Source of the DNA: Leptolyngbya sp. SIO1E4
GTDB taxonomy: Bacteria; Cyanobacteriota; Cyanobacteriia; Phormidesmidales; Phormidesmidaceae
Direction: 5' to 3'
Assembly (NCBI GenBank): GCA_010672825.2
Contig: JAAHFU020000004.1
Span: 248,001 to 312,000 of the forward strand
Length of the DNA stretch: 64,000 bases
Shown: positions 25,080-34,700 of the stretch, piece by piece
Numbering within the stretch: the stretch's first letter is position 1
How the letters are laid out: each line of letters starts with the position of its first letter
Made by a program: the position numbers and the translations under genes
The notes under the pieces: model-generated
Database searches by the model: none
Told to the model about the DNA's origin: nothing
The model's input: only the letters and a program-made list of their open reading frames with translations

Positions 25080-25484
25080 TTAAGTACGAGAATGATGCTT
25101 TAAGATCTTCCAAATTGCCTTATAGCTGTAGGTCTTTCCTCGAGTTTTTTTTACATATTCTTGAATGTCTTTAATTTTAAAATTTTTGTCTTTGATCTCA
25201 TCTAAGATGGCTTCCCACTCTTGTGTTGTTAGATAACTTTTTCTGCCGGCTTTTTCATGTTTAGGCTTTAAGCCCTTAAAGCTATCCTGATTCCATACGT
25301 CTAGCCAGTTGTAAATGGTTTTTTGGCAGACTCCAAGCTGCTGAGCAATCTCAGAAACTTTAGTACCTTCATAGGCTAATTTTATTGTCAGTAGTTTTTC
25401 TTTGACACGCCCATCTCTCTCCCGTTTATACAGGCGCTTTATCTCGTCTAGACTAATGTCATCACGAAGCTTTTTCTTCATGAT
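25080..25484 (-). pseudogene. IS630-type transposase N-terminal HTH part
   Basis: About 134 residues (from MKKKLRDD; the frame opens at 25502). Two helix-turn-helix units (LAYEGTKVSEIAQQLGVCQKTIYNWLDVWNQDSFKGLKP and LDEIKDKNFKIKDIQEYVKKTRGKTYSYKAIWKILKHH) are the DNA-binding half of IS630-family transposases. It stops at HHSRT with no DDE catalytic domain after it. Either an IS remnant or a retained stand-alone HTH protein. It sits inside the peptide cluster between precursor genes P2 and P1. Confidence 0.65.
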
Positions 25485-25645
25485 CGGGGTTTGCAAACTC
25501 AAGTCAAGAATGATGGAGCGTAACTGAGTGCTAGCAATCTTAAGTGTGTTGTTGATTAGGCTCTGATAATTATTAAATTTTCCTTGCTTATAAGTCTTAT
25601 TTCTATACTTGTGAGGGAGCGTAAGCTGTTTTCATGATTGAGATC

Positions 25646-25675
25646 AAAAATGCCTGGGTACAAGGAGACCCAGGC
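25646..25675 (-). terminator. Terminator after P2
   Basis: Perfect stem GCCTGGGT/ACCCAGGC with an 8-nt loop, followed on the minus strand by ATTTTT, about 60 bp after the P2 stop. Confidence 0.8.
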
Positions 25676-25736
25676 AAAATAGCATGTTTCTACCGTCAAA
25701 ATCGCAGACTTCAGGTTCCTCTCAGTAGGTCACAAG

Positions 25737-25967
25737 CTAAGCGTTGCCTTGAAGAATGACGGAATCGTTTTTAGAGGAAGACACTGCGATCGCATCTCCA
25801 TAATAGGCTAATGCTCGGGCATTTGAGCGAGCCCCTTGATAAACGATGGCGGTGTTAGATTGGGAAATAAGGGCCGGTGAATAACGACGCCCTCTCCGTT
25901 TGCCGCCTGCTAAGAAGCTGTGGACTCTAGTCACTTCTTCGAGATAGATCAGGTCTGAAATAATCAT
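25737..25967 (-). CDS. Double-glycine leader precursor peptide P2
   Basis: 76 residues. GGAG lies about 7 bp before ATG 25967. Leader MIISDLIYLEEVTRVHSFLAGG starts with the same MIISDL as P1. The core KRRGRRYSPALISQ... begins very basic and ends with DAIAVSSSKNDSVILQG, resembling the P1 tail. No Cys. Third gene of the P4-P3-P2 operon, followed by a terminator. Confidence 0.78.
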   Translation of the reverse strand: MIISDLIYLEEVTRVHSFLAGGKRRGRRYSPALISQSNTAIVYQGARSNARALAYYGDAIAVSSSKNDSVILQGNA

Positions 25968-26016
25968 TGTCTTCTCCGGTTAATTAACGCAGTCTAAGCG
26001 TAGAAAGCTCAGTGGC

Positions 26017-26301
26017 TTAACCCGCATCAGCAAAGGCAAAAGCTGAGGCTTGACCACCGATAGAAGTTGCCGAGGCAGCTGCCGAAGCAGCACTTCCTCT
26101 AGCAATTCGATTGATGCGAAATCCGTTCACTAAGTCGCCACTAACATCAGCGTTTGCGGTTATGCTAGTATCCAATGCTGTCGCAGCAGCTGTAGATACC
26201 CTTGGTGTAATTCTTCGGGTCATGCGTCCGCCTGAAATACTTGCTTCTGGCAAGCATTCACACTGATAAAAATCGAGATCGGTAACTTTTAACTGGCTCA
26301 T
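26017..26301 (-). CDS. Double-glycine leader precursor peptide P3
   Basis: 94 residues. AGGAGG lies 4-5 bp before ATG 26301. Leader MSQLKVTDLDFYQCECLPEASISGG contains two Cys, unusual for this set. The core RMTRRITPRVSTAAATA... is Ala/Ser/Thr-rich with alternating small residues and a second internal GG, ending FAFADAG. Central gene of the P4-P3-P2 operon. Confidence 0.75.
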   Translation of the reverse strand: MSQLKVTDLDFYQCECLPEASISGGRMTRRITPRVSTAAATALDTSITANADVSGDLVNGFRINRIARGSAASAAASATSIGGQASAFAFADAG

Positions 26302-26349
26302 AGAACCTCCTCTTAGACAAACAAGTTGTCAATTCGATCGTTTTCAACC

Positions 26350-26387
26350 TGTCAAATATTGCATCGAACTCGATGCAATATTTGACA
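26350..26387. other. 38-bp near-perfect palindrome between P4 and P3
   Basis: Left arm TGTCAAATATTGCATCGA (26350-26367), centre AC, right arm TCGATGCAATATTTGACA (26370-26387): 18 of 18 pairs. Lies just after the P4 stop. No T-tract follows on the minus strand. Could be a 3' stabilising hairpin that sets the P4:P3 ratio, or a protein target. Confidence 0.85.
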
Positions 26388-26401
26388 ATCACTTAGTTAA
26401 C

Positions 26402-26641
26402 CTAAGCAACGGGTAACCCCCTGGATTCTGCATAGGAAGAAGAGGAAGAAGAGGAAAAGAGTCCAGCAACTGCTTCAGCATTAGTAATAGTGTCGCTATA
26501 AGTCCGGAAACCAATTGCAGTTGCTTTAGCATCTGCAAAGGCTTTTGCCCTAGGTTGCCGACGACGCTTTTTACGACCACCACCCATGATTGGTGCATCT
26601 TCAGAAAGAGTGCTTAGGTGGTTTAGGTCATTGATTTTCAT
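26402..26641 (-). CDS. Double-glycine leader precursor peptide P4
   Basis: 79 residues from ATG 26641 (GGAG 10 bp upstream). Leader MKINDLNHLSTLSEDAPIMGG, then GRKKRRRQPRAKAF: strongly basic start of the core. A polyserine run near the end, then SYAESRGLPVA. The Ala/Thr/Ser alternation and the basic cluster after GG resemble P2 and P3. First gene of the operon, with a TGCCA palindrome 81 bp upstream. Confidence 0.78.
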   Translation of the reverse strand: MKINDLNHLSTLSEDAPIMGGGRKKRRRQPRAKAFADAKATAIGFRTYSDTITNAEAVAGLFSSSSSSSYAESRGLPVA

Positions 26642-26721
26642 GAGTTGATTTCTCCAATATTTGTAAGTGATCAACATGAATGTTGTCATTGATAAAGTAA
26701 CAACTAAAACGGATGGTCAGC

Positions 26722-26734
26722 TGCCATTTTGGCA
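26722..26734. promoter_or_regulatory. Palindrome TGCCATTTTGGCA (site 3)
   Basis: 81 bp upstream of P4; almost the same distance as site 2 to P1. Arms TGCCA/TGGCA are intact. Confidence 0.65.
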
Positions 26735-27075
26735 TGAAATCTTACGCTTTATTTTTGTTCTTTGTTATAGACAATGTGATTTTCAATGCTATTTAAAGCA
26801 ACAAAAAGCATTATCCTGAAATCAGGCAGATGATTTCAGGTTCCACTTCACGGAATAGATATTAGAGAAAACTTAAGGGCAGGGTGGATGACTTCTGCTC
26901 TTTAAAGACTGTTGATTTGCCGTCGTTTAACAGCTTTAATTAAGCAACATGATTTCGTCTTCACGCCTATCAGAAAGCAACCATAGTGCGTGAAAGATTC
27001 TGAAGTGTAGTAGAAAGTCTAGCCATACACATAGACTTTAGTCAAAAGGGAACAGGAAAATACGGAGCAATAGCT

Positions 27076-27180
27076 TACAGCCTTTTTTAGCTGAGTGAGG
27101 TATATCTTGATCGCAATAGGGTCTAGGGTCTAGGGTTTGGGGTCTAAGGCGAGTACTTCATCAGAGTGAGAAATGCTGTA
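27076..27180 (+). repeat. 105-bp TACAGC-ended element, right copy
   Basis: Inverted relative to 24775-24871. Contains a G-rich core GGGTCTAGGGTCTAGGG and TTTGGGGTCT. Its end abuts family B copy 1. Confidence 0.75.
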
Positions 27181-27476
27181 ATACCAGTTCTCGTTTCTAA
27201 AGCGACAGATCAGACCCGTCCCAACTTCTCCTTGCCAAGGCTACTGCTTATACATAAGTCTTGGTCTGATTCAGAGGTGTGCTGGAGACCTCCTCTAACT
27301 TCCCTTTCATAAAGGGGAGAACGGGATTTTCCTCCTTGAGAAGGTGGGATTAAGGGAGGTGATGCAGCATTGAGGTTCATCCATTTGAGATGTGTATCAG
27401 CGGTAAGCCTTACCAAGGGGAGGTGCCGCAGGTGTTGGGGTGGCGATAGGTAGCGCTGCTTTGGAGAACTGGGATA
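27180..27476 (+). repeat. Dispersed element family B, copy 1, split by an insertion
   Basis: Left half AATACCAGTTCTCG to CCTTGCCAAGG (27180-27240), right half from CCTTACCAAGG (27409) to GGAGAACTGGGAT. About 170 bp is inserted at the hairpin tip, flanked by an 11-bp duplicate of the hairpin centre. The insert contains another palindromic repeat (CCCTTT-CAT-AAAGGG, 27302-27316). Confidence 0.7.
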
Positions 27477-27597
27477 ACTCAGGCGTTGCTGTTGCAGCAA
27501 CGCCTTTTGATAGGATCCTGATGACTTTTGTCATCTACGCTAATCTGATTGCTCAGGACTAGCTGTCTACCTAAAAAAGCTTCTCCGATCGCGATCG

Positions 27598-27870
27598 CTA
27601 AAACCATTTAGATTGAAATTTACTGGCTTTAGGCTGGCGATGTCGGCCCATAGTCTTCGTGCTGAAAGGCATGAAATTGTTAGCTGCTGGTGCTGTTGAG
27701 CCGTTTGTGCTTGAAGATACAAATACCTGTACTGATGTTGTCGCTGTCGTATTATCTCCGCTCGCAAATGCATTCGATACTGCCTTGGTTACGGAATAGG
27801 AAGATGCGGATGCACCGTTTGTGGTTGTCCCGTCGATTGAATCGAGATGTTCTAATTGGTTAATAAACAT
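27598..27870 (-). CDS. Variant precursor-like peptide P5
   Basis: 90 residues from ATG 27870 (AAGG shortly upstream; the frame opens at 27891). MFINQLEHLDSIDGTTTNGAS resembles the other leaders in its I-x-x-L-E-x-L start but has no GG; DG and NG are at about 14 and 19. The rest is Ser/Thr/Ala/Asn-rich with a basic C terminus (MGRHRQPKASKFQSKWF). May be a non-cleaved or differently cleaved substrate, or a decaying gene. Palindrome 177 bp upstream. Confidence 0.55.
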   Translation of the reverse strand: MFINQLEHLDSIDGTTTNGASASSYSVTKAVSNAFASGDNTTATTSVQVFVSSSTNGSTAPAANNFMPFSTKTMGRHRQPKASKFQSKWF

Positions 27871-28591
27871 TGGCCTTGTCGAAATAAACAATTTTTTGCA
27901 GCAAAATCTCTTGCAACCATGGAAAGTCAGTATTTTCTAAAGATTAAGTGAGTCAATTTTTGATCAGATATTTCCTTAAAGCTTCAGAATTTCCATCAGC
28001 AGGAGAACGACTTCTCTTTATCTTAGTGGAGACTATAAGAGGTAGGTGCCACTTTGGCATGGATATCGAGATTTGATGTAGAGGCTTCAGCCAAGTGTCG
28101 ATCAAGATGTATAGATAGCGTCTACTACGAGTTCTCAATATTAGCGTGATAGATTGAATATCCCCCACTATTGCTGCCCCTATATCCTCCGAGCAGACTG
28201 CGCTAAAGTAAAAGAGGCGGTTCACTTTCTGGATTGGACTGCTCCTTTTGCAAGAGAGTTGGGAGATCCTTAAGTGATTTGGCGTATCGTTTGATTTTTT
28301 CGAATTGGTATCAGTAGCCCAGATGATATTGCCACCCAAAAGTATCATCAGGAACAAAAAATGATAGGAATTCCCGATAATATATGCTCAGCTTTAATTG
28401 ACAGCTTCAGAATAAGAAGTTTCTGTAACCAGGCTTTTAAACTCAAGGTCTAGTCGAGTTGACTGATATTTTTTATTGTGAAAATTTTTACCTTCTATTC
28501 ATTGCTAATAAAAACTGATGCGACCCTTTTAGGAAGGATCGCGATTATTCCCTATTCTGTGAGGCGCTTAATTGCTTCGCACTGTATTGCT
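27871..28591. other. AT-rich intergenic region
   Basis: 720 bp between P5 and the hetP-like gene. Contains the palindrome at 28047. A 134-codon frame at 27953-28357 has no motif and an unlikely composition; not called. Confidence 0.4.
28047..28059. promoter_or_regulatory. Palindrome TGCCACTTTGGCA (site 4)
   Basis: Upstream of P5 by 177 bp. Arms intact. Confidence 0.65.
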
Positions 28592-28951
28592 TTATCGTGC
28601 CATGAGCTTATGAGAGCTACAAAGCTGTATCAGACGAGTCCTAAGAGAGCCCCCTTTAACTCGGCTAGATATTCTTTCCGCTGTGTGGAAATGTGGCAGA
28701 TTATCGACTGATACCGATTGTTTTTGAAAGTCCTCCTTATTTTTCTGGACGTTTCGTTTCGGAGCACTATTTTCCTTCATTAAACGGTTATAGGTGCGGT
28801 AGGGAATGTAATGCAATGGATTGTAACCAGCAAACCTTAAAATCAAGAGACAAGCCCAAGAATATTTTCCATTTAAGATAGCATCGACAACTTGGCAAAA
28901 CTGGTCTTCTGTCATCGACCGAGTCATTTCTTCGTTAACTCGAGACATCAT
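28592..28951 (-). CDS. HetP family protein
   Basis: 119 residues. [49 protein letters not shown] is the conserved HetP-domain sequence of cyanobacteria. AGGA lies upstream of the ATG pair 28951/28948. HetP family proteins act in commitment and control of differentiation in heterocyst formers; relatives also occur in non-heterocystous species with unknown function. The C-terminal 60 residues are basic and not conserved in memory. Downstream of hlyD by 86 bp on the same strand. Confidence 0.88.
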   Translation of the reverse strand: MMSRVNEEMTRSMTEDQFCQVVDAILNGKYSWACLLILRFAGYNPLHYIPYRTYNRLMKENSAPKRNVQKNKEDFQKQSVSVDNLPHFHTAERISSRVKGGSLRTRLIQLCSSHKLMAR

Positions 28952-29037
28952 GGTATCCTATCTCCTGATTGTGAGGGCTAACAAGCTTGAAAAGCCAATT
29001 ATTAAGGTTACGCGAATCACGCTTCATCCGTCGTCCT

Positions 29038-30504
29038 TTAAAGATTGATATTTCTCTTCTGTAATTTTCGAATGGGATCGAGTAATACGTTCAAAATGCG
29101 ACGCTGGCGAACGACAATTTCTGCCGTTGCAGTTTGCCCGGCCTTTAGGGGGATATTTTGCCCATCATGTTCAACGTAGGCCTGATCTAGCGCAATATCG
29201 ACTTCGTAGACTGCCCCCCTCTCTTCATCAGTCTTGGCATCTGGCGAGATGGATAGAACACTGCCAGGAATAATGCCGTAGTCTTGGTAGGGAAAGGCGT
29301 CAAATTTGATATTCACGGGCATCCCTACATCGACGAGTCCAGCCTCCTGACTCGGGAGTAAAGTGGACAAGATCAAAGGTGCTGAGCCGGGGGCAATTTC
29401 GGCGATCGTTTCTCCGGGCTGTAAAACCTCGCCGACATTGGCGACCTCTAATACCGACACCACACCGCTGACTGGGGCCTTTAAAACCGTCTGGGCCAGT
29501 TCAGCTTTACTTCGATCTAGTAGGATCTGAGTCTCTTTGACCTGGGCAATTAAACTGGTTGCCTCCATTTGCAATTGCTGCAGTTTTTCCTGTGCGGTCA
29601 ATTCCTGTTGATCTGATACAGCTTTGGTTTGAGCCAATTCTGCCTCTAGTTGATCGATCGCGGCCTCAGAACGCTCAAGGTTGCCTTGGGTCTCCGTAAT
29701 CGAGCGTTCGCGTTCGCGGAGAGACTGCTCTAGCTGAAACAGATGATCTTTTGCCAAAGCTCCTTGGTCTACCAATTCTTCTAAACGAGCCATCCGATCA
29801 ATCTGTGCCTGACGGTCATCCTGGAGTTGAGCAAGTATCTGATGATGGGTGTTAATCGTGGCTTTTTCCTGACTCAGGGACGATTGTCGTGCTGCAATGT
29901 CAGCTTGAGCCATTGCCTGGAGAATGTTGAGCTCTGATTGAGTTTGCTGTATCAGAGCTTCCGTTTGCCCTAGCTGCAGTTGACTGTTGGCAAGGCTCTC
30001 TTCTAAACGCTGAATTTCTTTTTCAATCAGCTGATGGTCGATTTCAGCAATCGTTTGCCCCTGTTCAACAACATCACCCGCTTCTACAAAGATCTGAGTG
30101 ACCTCACCGTTAACAGAGGGTTGAACTTTATAAACATCCCCCCTAGGAGACACTTTTCCCTCAGCGGTGCTGACCTCCTTGACCGCACCAGACCAAGACC
30201 ACAAACCTACGACTGCTACGAAGAGAACCCCTCCTGCAATCATATGGCGCGGCAGGGTTGCAGGGGGTTGCTCTAACAGTGACTGTAATGCCTCACTCCA
30301 ATGAGGATTAGCATCAGCATTGGCCCGAGTGTCTGGCTGATGGCCAGATACCGTGTCAGTGGAGGGAGTTGCAGAAGAGACGCCACCGTGAATCACTGCT
30401 GCCGCTTGAGGAGACAAGGGCTGCAGCTGACCATCTGGTGGGGTAGATAAAACCGTTGGAGGTTGGAGGTTGCAATTGGATCGAGCAATAAAGCGAGGTT
30501 CCAT
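29038..30504 (-). CDS. HlyD family membrane-fusion protein of the peptide exporter
   Basis: 488 residues. A cytosolic Pro-rich N terminus (1-85), one TM helix (about 90-106, MIAGGVLFVAVVGLWSW), a lipoyl half-motif (GKVSPRGDVYKVQPSVNGEVTQIFVEAGDVVEQGQTIAEID), long coiled coils (about 165-320), the second lipoyl half (LKAPVSGVVSVLEVANVGEVLQPGETIAEI) and a beta-barrel domain. Periplasmic adaptor for a C39-ABC transporter. GGAG sits about 10 bp before ATG 30504. The exporter gene is upstream, separated by 1.2 kb with a family B element. No TolC gene seen. Confidence 0.92.
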   Translation of the reverse strand: MEPRFIARSNCNLQPPTVLSTPPDGQLQPLSPQAAAVIHGGVSSATPSTDTVSGHQPDTRANADANPHWSEALQSLLEQPPATLPRHMIAGGVLFVAVVGLWSWSGAVKEVSTAEGKVSPRGDVYKVQPSVNGEVTQIFVEAGDVVEQGQTIAEIDHQLIEKEIQRLEESLANSQLQLGQTEALIQQTQSELNILQAMAQADIAARQSSLSQEKATINTHHQILAQLQDDRQAQIDRMARLEELVDQGALAKDHLFQLEQSLRERERSITETQGNLERSEAAIDQLEAELAQTKAVSDQQELTAQEKLQQLQMEATSLIAQVKETQILLDRSKAELAQTVLKAPVSGVVSVLEVANVGEVLQPGETIAEIAPGSAPLILSTLLPSQEAGLVDVGMPVNIKFDAFPYQDYGIIPGSVLSISPDAKTDEERGAVYEVDIALDQAYVEHDGQNIPLKAGQTATAEIVVRQRRILNVLLDPIRKLQKRNINL

Positions 30505-30901
30505 AATCTGATAGCTCCAAACGGGACCCTGGATAATTTCTAAATTGATTTAGTGAGCAATTCAGAACTTTTTAGCTGCTTTGATTTTTTGGATATTTAG
30601 ACAAAACCTGATGCTGCCAAAAGACATTTGGACAATACGGGAAAACTCAACGGCTGGTATCAGCCTGACAAGGATATCTCCTTCAAGAAAGGATATGCCC
30701 TTAAAGATAGGAAAAAGAGTTAGATAGGATTCTCTGATCTCACTAGATGTGCAATATTTCTCTGAAGGGAACTCCCGTGCTCACGCAATGGAAAAGTAGA
30801 GGGTTGCTTGTTTGAGGTTACCTATTTAACCTTAACTGTTGCTAGGAAAAAGATTCCGATTCCATTTGTTTACATTTTATTCTGTCTTTTGGGGGGTGGC
30901 C

Positions 30902-30914
30902 TGCCAATCTGGCA
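30902..30914. promoter_or_regulatory. Palindrome TGCCAATCTGGCA (site 5)
   Basis: 398 bp upstream of hlyD; arms TGCCA/TGGCA intact. Confidence 0.6.
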
Positions 30915-31471
30915 GAGAAGGAACATTGAGAGAGCTGAAAACCTTATGAAAGAGTTGCCTGAAGTATTGTTAAAAAGTTTGAAATTCACGAGATAAAATA
31001 AAGCTTTAGGCTACAGACTCTGTTTGAATCACAAAGTGTTCTCGCCGAAAACTATATATTCATGACTATATAAACCTCTAAAAATCGCAATGTTTGACTC
31101 TGAGCGCTTACGCTGAATTTGCCAGGCATGTCCAGATAAAAATCTACCCTGTGATAGGAGCCAGATTCCTATCGAACGCTAGCTGTTATCGAGTTAGGTT
31201 TTACAGAAGCTAGATTTCTAAATGCATTCTTATTTGCAGCACTCTAATAGAAAATCAACATGTTTGACGTCGTGAGCATGTTGGAAAGCTATTAGGAAAA
31301 ACTAACTCAATTTGTTATTCAATCAGGGAATTTGATGGCCTCGATCTATTGGGAGATATGGCGTTGCTTCAGACGAATAATTAGAGCGGAGCTTCAGGTT
31401 AAATCTTGAGCGATTGCTCTATTTGAAAGTTTAGAAAATTGACAGGTGTCAACATCTGCAAATCAGTCTTT

Positions 31472-31591
31472 TATACCAGTGCTCGTTTCTAAAGCGACAG
31501 ATCAGATCCCTCCCAACCTCCCCTTGCCAAGGGGAGGTGCTGCAGGCAGTGGGGTGGCGACGTATAGTGCTACTTTAGAGAATTGGCATTA
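31472..31591 (+). repeat. Dispersed element family B, copy 2
   Basis: TATACCAGTGCTCGTTTCT to GAGAATTGGCATTA. Internal hairpin CTCCCCTTG/CAAGGGGAG. Confidence 0.8.
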
Positions 31592-31702
31592 TTCCTTTCC
31601 GAAAGAAATGGGATAAAAAGCTGATAGCATGGCTTCATTTTTGAGGTTGCGCTGAGGCGAAATTAAACCTATCTCTCAGCTTTTTCTGAGAACCCGACCT
31701 TC

Positions 31703-34700
31703 TCACAGGTCTAGTTGTTGCTGGGCAAGACTGTAGTAAAGACCTCGCTGTTCAAGCAGTTCCTGATGATTGCCTTGCTCAACTAAAATTCCGCTATCGA
31801 GCACCAAAATGCGGTCGGCATTGCGAACCGTGGATAATCGATGCGCAATGATGAAGGTGGTGCGATCGCGACTGATGCGTTCTAGATTTCGCTGGAATCG
31901 CCTTTCTGACTCGGTATCCAGCGAGCTAGTGGCCTCATCCAAAATCAAAATTCGAGGATCTCCGAGTAATGCCCTGGCGATCGCGATCCGTTGACGCTGC
32001 CCTCCCGAAAGCGTTGAACCCCGTTCCCCAATTTTTGTGTTGTACCCCAAAGGCAGTTCTTGAATGAATGGGTGAGCTTCGGCGAGTTTGGCGGCCTCTA
32101 TTGCTTGTTCCAAACTAAAGTCGTAACGATAGAGGGTAATATTCTCCAAAATCGTCCCAGAAAATAGGAAGCACTCCTGCGGTACCACGCCTAACTGGGT
32201 TCTGAGGGAGTGGGGCGACACATGCTGGATATCATGTCCATCGACAAGAATGCGCCCCTTATTGGTATGGTAAAGTCCCTCCAATAGCTTTACTAGAGTG
32301 GTTTTGCCCGATCCACTCCGACCAACAACCGCGATCGTCTGCCCAGGCTCTACCTGGAAACTAAGATTTTCTAGCGTATTCTGTTCTGCATCATCGCCAT
32401 AGCGAAACGTGACCTTATCAAAGAGAACGCTTCCCTGAATAACTGGTAACACCAGCATGGGCTGATCGATCGGCTCTTCAGGTGGCGTCTCGAACACATC
32501 ATTCAGCCGCTCAACAGAGATGAAAATCTCCTGCAGCTCATCCCACAGATCCGCTAAATCAACGATAGGGCTGAGGACATAGCCAATCATCATATTAAAG
32601 GCTACAAACTGACCAATCGTCAGCTGATCTTGGATGACCATAGCCGCTCCTAGCCAGAGCAACGCTGTACTCCCCAGGGTATTCACAGTCCCATTAATCG
32701 CAGCTAAGCCAACCCCAAATTTCTGCCCCTTAAAAGCGACATTTTTGAATTGCGTTAAGGCATTTTCCCAACGCCAGCGCACTTCGTGCTCTACCCCAGC
32801 AGACTTAACCGCTGCGATGCCGTTCATCATCTCCACTAAAGTCGAGTTTTGGTTGGCATCTTCCTTAAACACCTCCCTCGAAATCCGCCGCAGAAAAGGA
32901 GTAGAAATCAGCGTGATAGCAACAATAGGGGGAATCAACGCCAACACCATTAAGGTAAGCTGCAGATTGTAATACAGCATCAATGCCAGATAGACAAACC
33001 CGGTGAGAACGCCTAGCCAAGCCAGAATCATCTGACCCACTAAAAACCGCTGGATTTTCTCGTTTTCCTGTACTCGGGTAATAATGTCTCCTACCCGGCG
33101 TGACTCGTAAAACTTGAGGGGTAAGGAAAGCGCGTGCCGAATAAACCCGCTGATCATCGTTAAGTCCAGACGCATAGAAAAGTACGCCAGCAAATAACTG
33201 CGGACTGTCGTCATCACGATGGCCCAGGCACTGAACATCAGCAAGCCAATCGCGAATACATTGAGCGTTGACGTGCTTTTTTGCACAACCACCTTGTCGA
33301 GAATAATTTGGGTAAAGAGGGGGGTGATCAGGCTAAAAACTTGAATGAGCAAAGAAACCACGAGGATCTGGAAGATTAGAGACTGATAGGGCACTAAAAG
33401 CTTGATGTATCGCCCTAACGAAGCCTGTTTGACCTCTACCTCCCGCAGGCGTTCAGTCGGGCTTAAAAGGAGCGCGTAGCCCGTCCAGTGAGCTTGAAAT
33501 TCATGTTTAGAAATGGACCGTTTGTCCAGGGCTGGATCGGCGACAACCACGCGATCCTTTCGCACTTGATACACGACCACATAATGATCCCCTTGCCAGT
33601 GGGCTATCCAAGGATCGGTTTGCGCGGCAATTCGCCCAAAACTAGCGCGGACAGGCCGTGCATGAAAGCCGATACTCTCTGCTCCTCTGGCCAAACTTTT
33701 GAGCGAGGCCCCGGCTCGCTCAACATTGGCTTTCTCCCGCAAAAACTTGATGGGCAAGCGCTTGCCCCAATAGCGAGCAATCATTGCCAGACAAGCTGCT
33801 CCACAGTCTGAAGAACTTTGCTGCTCTATCCAGGGAAACCGCTGAAACCTATCCAGCACTTTGCGCTTCAGGGGTTTAGGAAAAATAACCGTGGGTGGAT
33901 TCTCAGGGGTGGGTTTGGTAGGGTGCTCGATGCTGTCAACTTGACGGCCCGACTGAATCCCTAGGGGCTGTTGAATAGGGGTTGGCTTTACTGCCAATTC
34001 AGAGGTTCTAGAAGCCAGCCCATTGGCTCCGGGAGCGGCTTGATCAGAAGAGGCGGTGGTGCTTAGGAGCTGCTCCCAACCCATCCCCTCATCTAGCGCT
34101 TCAGAAGGCAGGTAATGGACAACCAAATCAGTCATCGCTACCCAACCCTGGTAGCTGAGACTGCCACCTTGCCACATGGCTCCAATGCTAGGCGTGTCGC
34201 CCTGGTGATTGTGGATGATACCCGAACGCAACCAATAAATTCCCGGCTGGTCTTGAAAAGCTGACGCTAGAAAAGTTTGAGCAGGTATCAGTTGGTCAGT
34301 GACTTTAGGGGCTAATTCTCGAATTTTTCGTCCAGGCAGGTGTTTGATAGAGCTTTGAGTTCGATAAAAAGCGACTCGCTGGTATGTACGTGTCGTTTCA
34401 GCCAGGTAAGGCTCTAAGTTCGGATAGTGGTTCAGTAAATTGGATAGCGTTGAAGAGTTCAAGCGATAGACAGTTCCTTCGCTAGCCCCCACTGCCTGGT
34501 AAGGTAAACATCCGTTAGAAAAAAAGCGAAAATCTGCTCCAAACCAATCACCGGTCTCTAAAACGCTCAGCGTTATCCAACGGTCACATTCGTCGTCGAA
34601 TCCGAGAAGTCGAACCTTGCCCCGAGCTATCACATAGAGATCTGACGTAGGAAACGCATGGTGAACTTCGTGATCGGATGTGCGATTTTCGTCCTGAATT

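Larger units (their letters stand above)
30505..31702. other. 1.2-kb intergenic region between exporter and hlyD
   Basis: No supported gene. Contains site 5 palindrome (30902) and family B copy 2 (31472). The gap suggests hlyD has its own promoter. Confidence 0.4.

Noticed and set aside
26350-26387. Palindrome as the replicated telomere of a linear replicon
   Set aside because: Its centre is not self-complementary, it lies inside an operon, and an intact telomere would not remain as continuous DNA in a resolved linear molecule. Kept only as a test case.
27953-28357. 134-codon minus-strand frame between P5 and the hetP-like gene
   Set aside because: No domain, no GG leader, no convincing RBS, and spans the operator-like site at 28047.
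30808-30996. 62-codon plus-strand frame with GGGLPIW
   Set aside because: The GG is not in a leader context, the frame lies on the opposite strand to the cluster, and it contains the palindrome at 30902.
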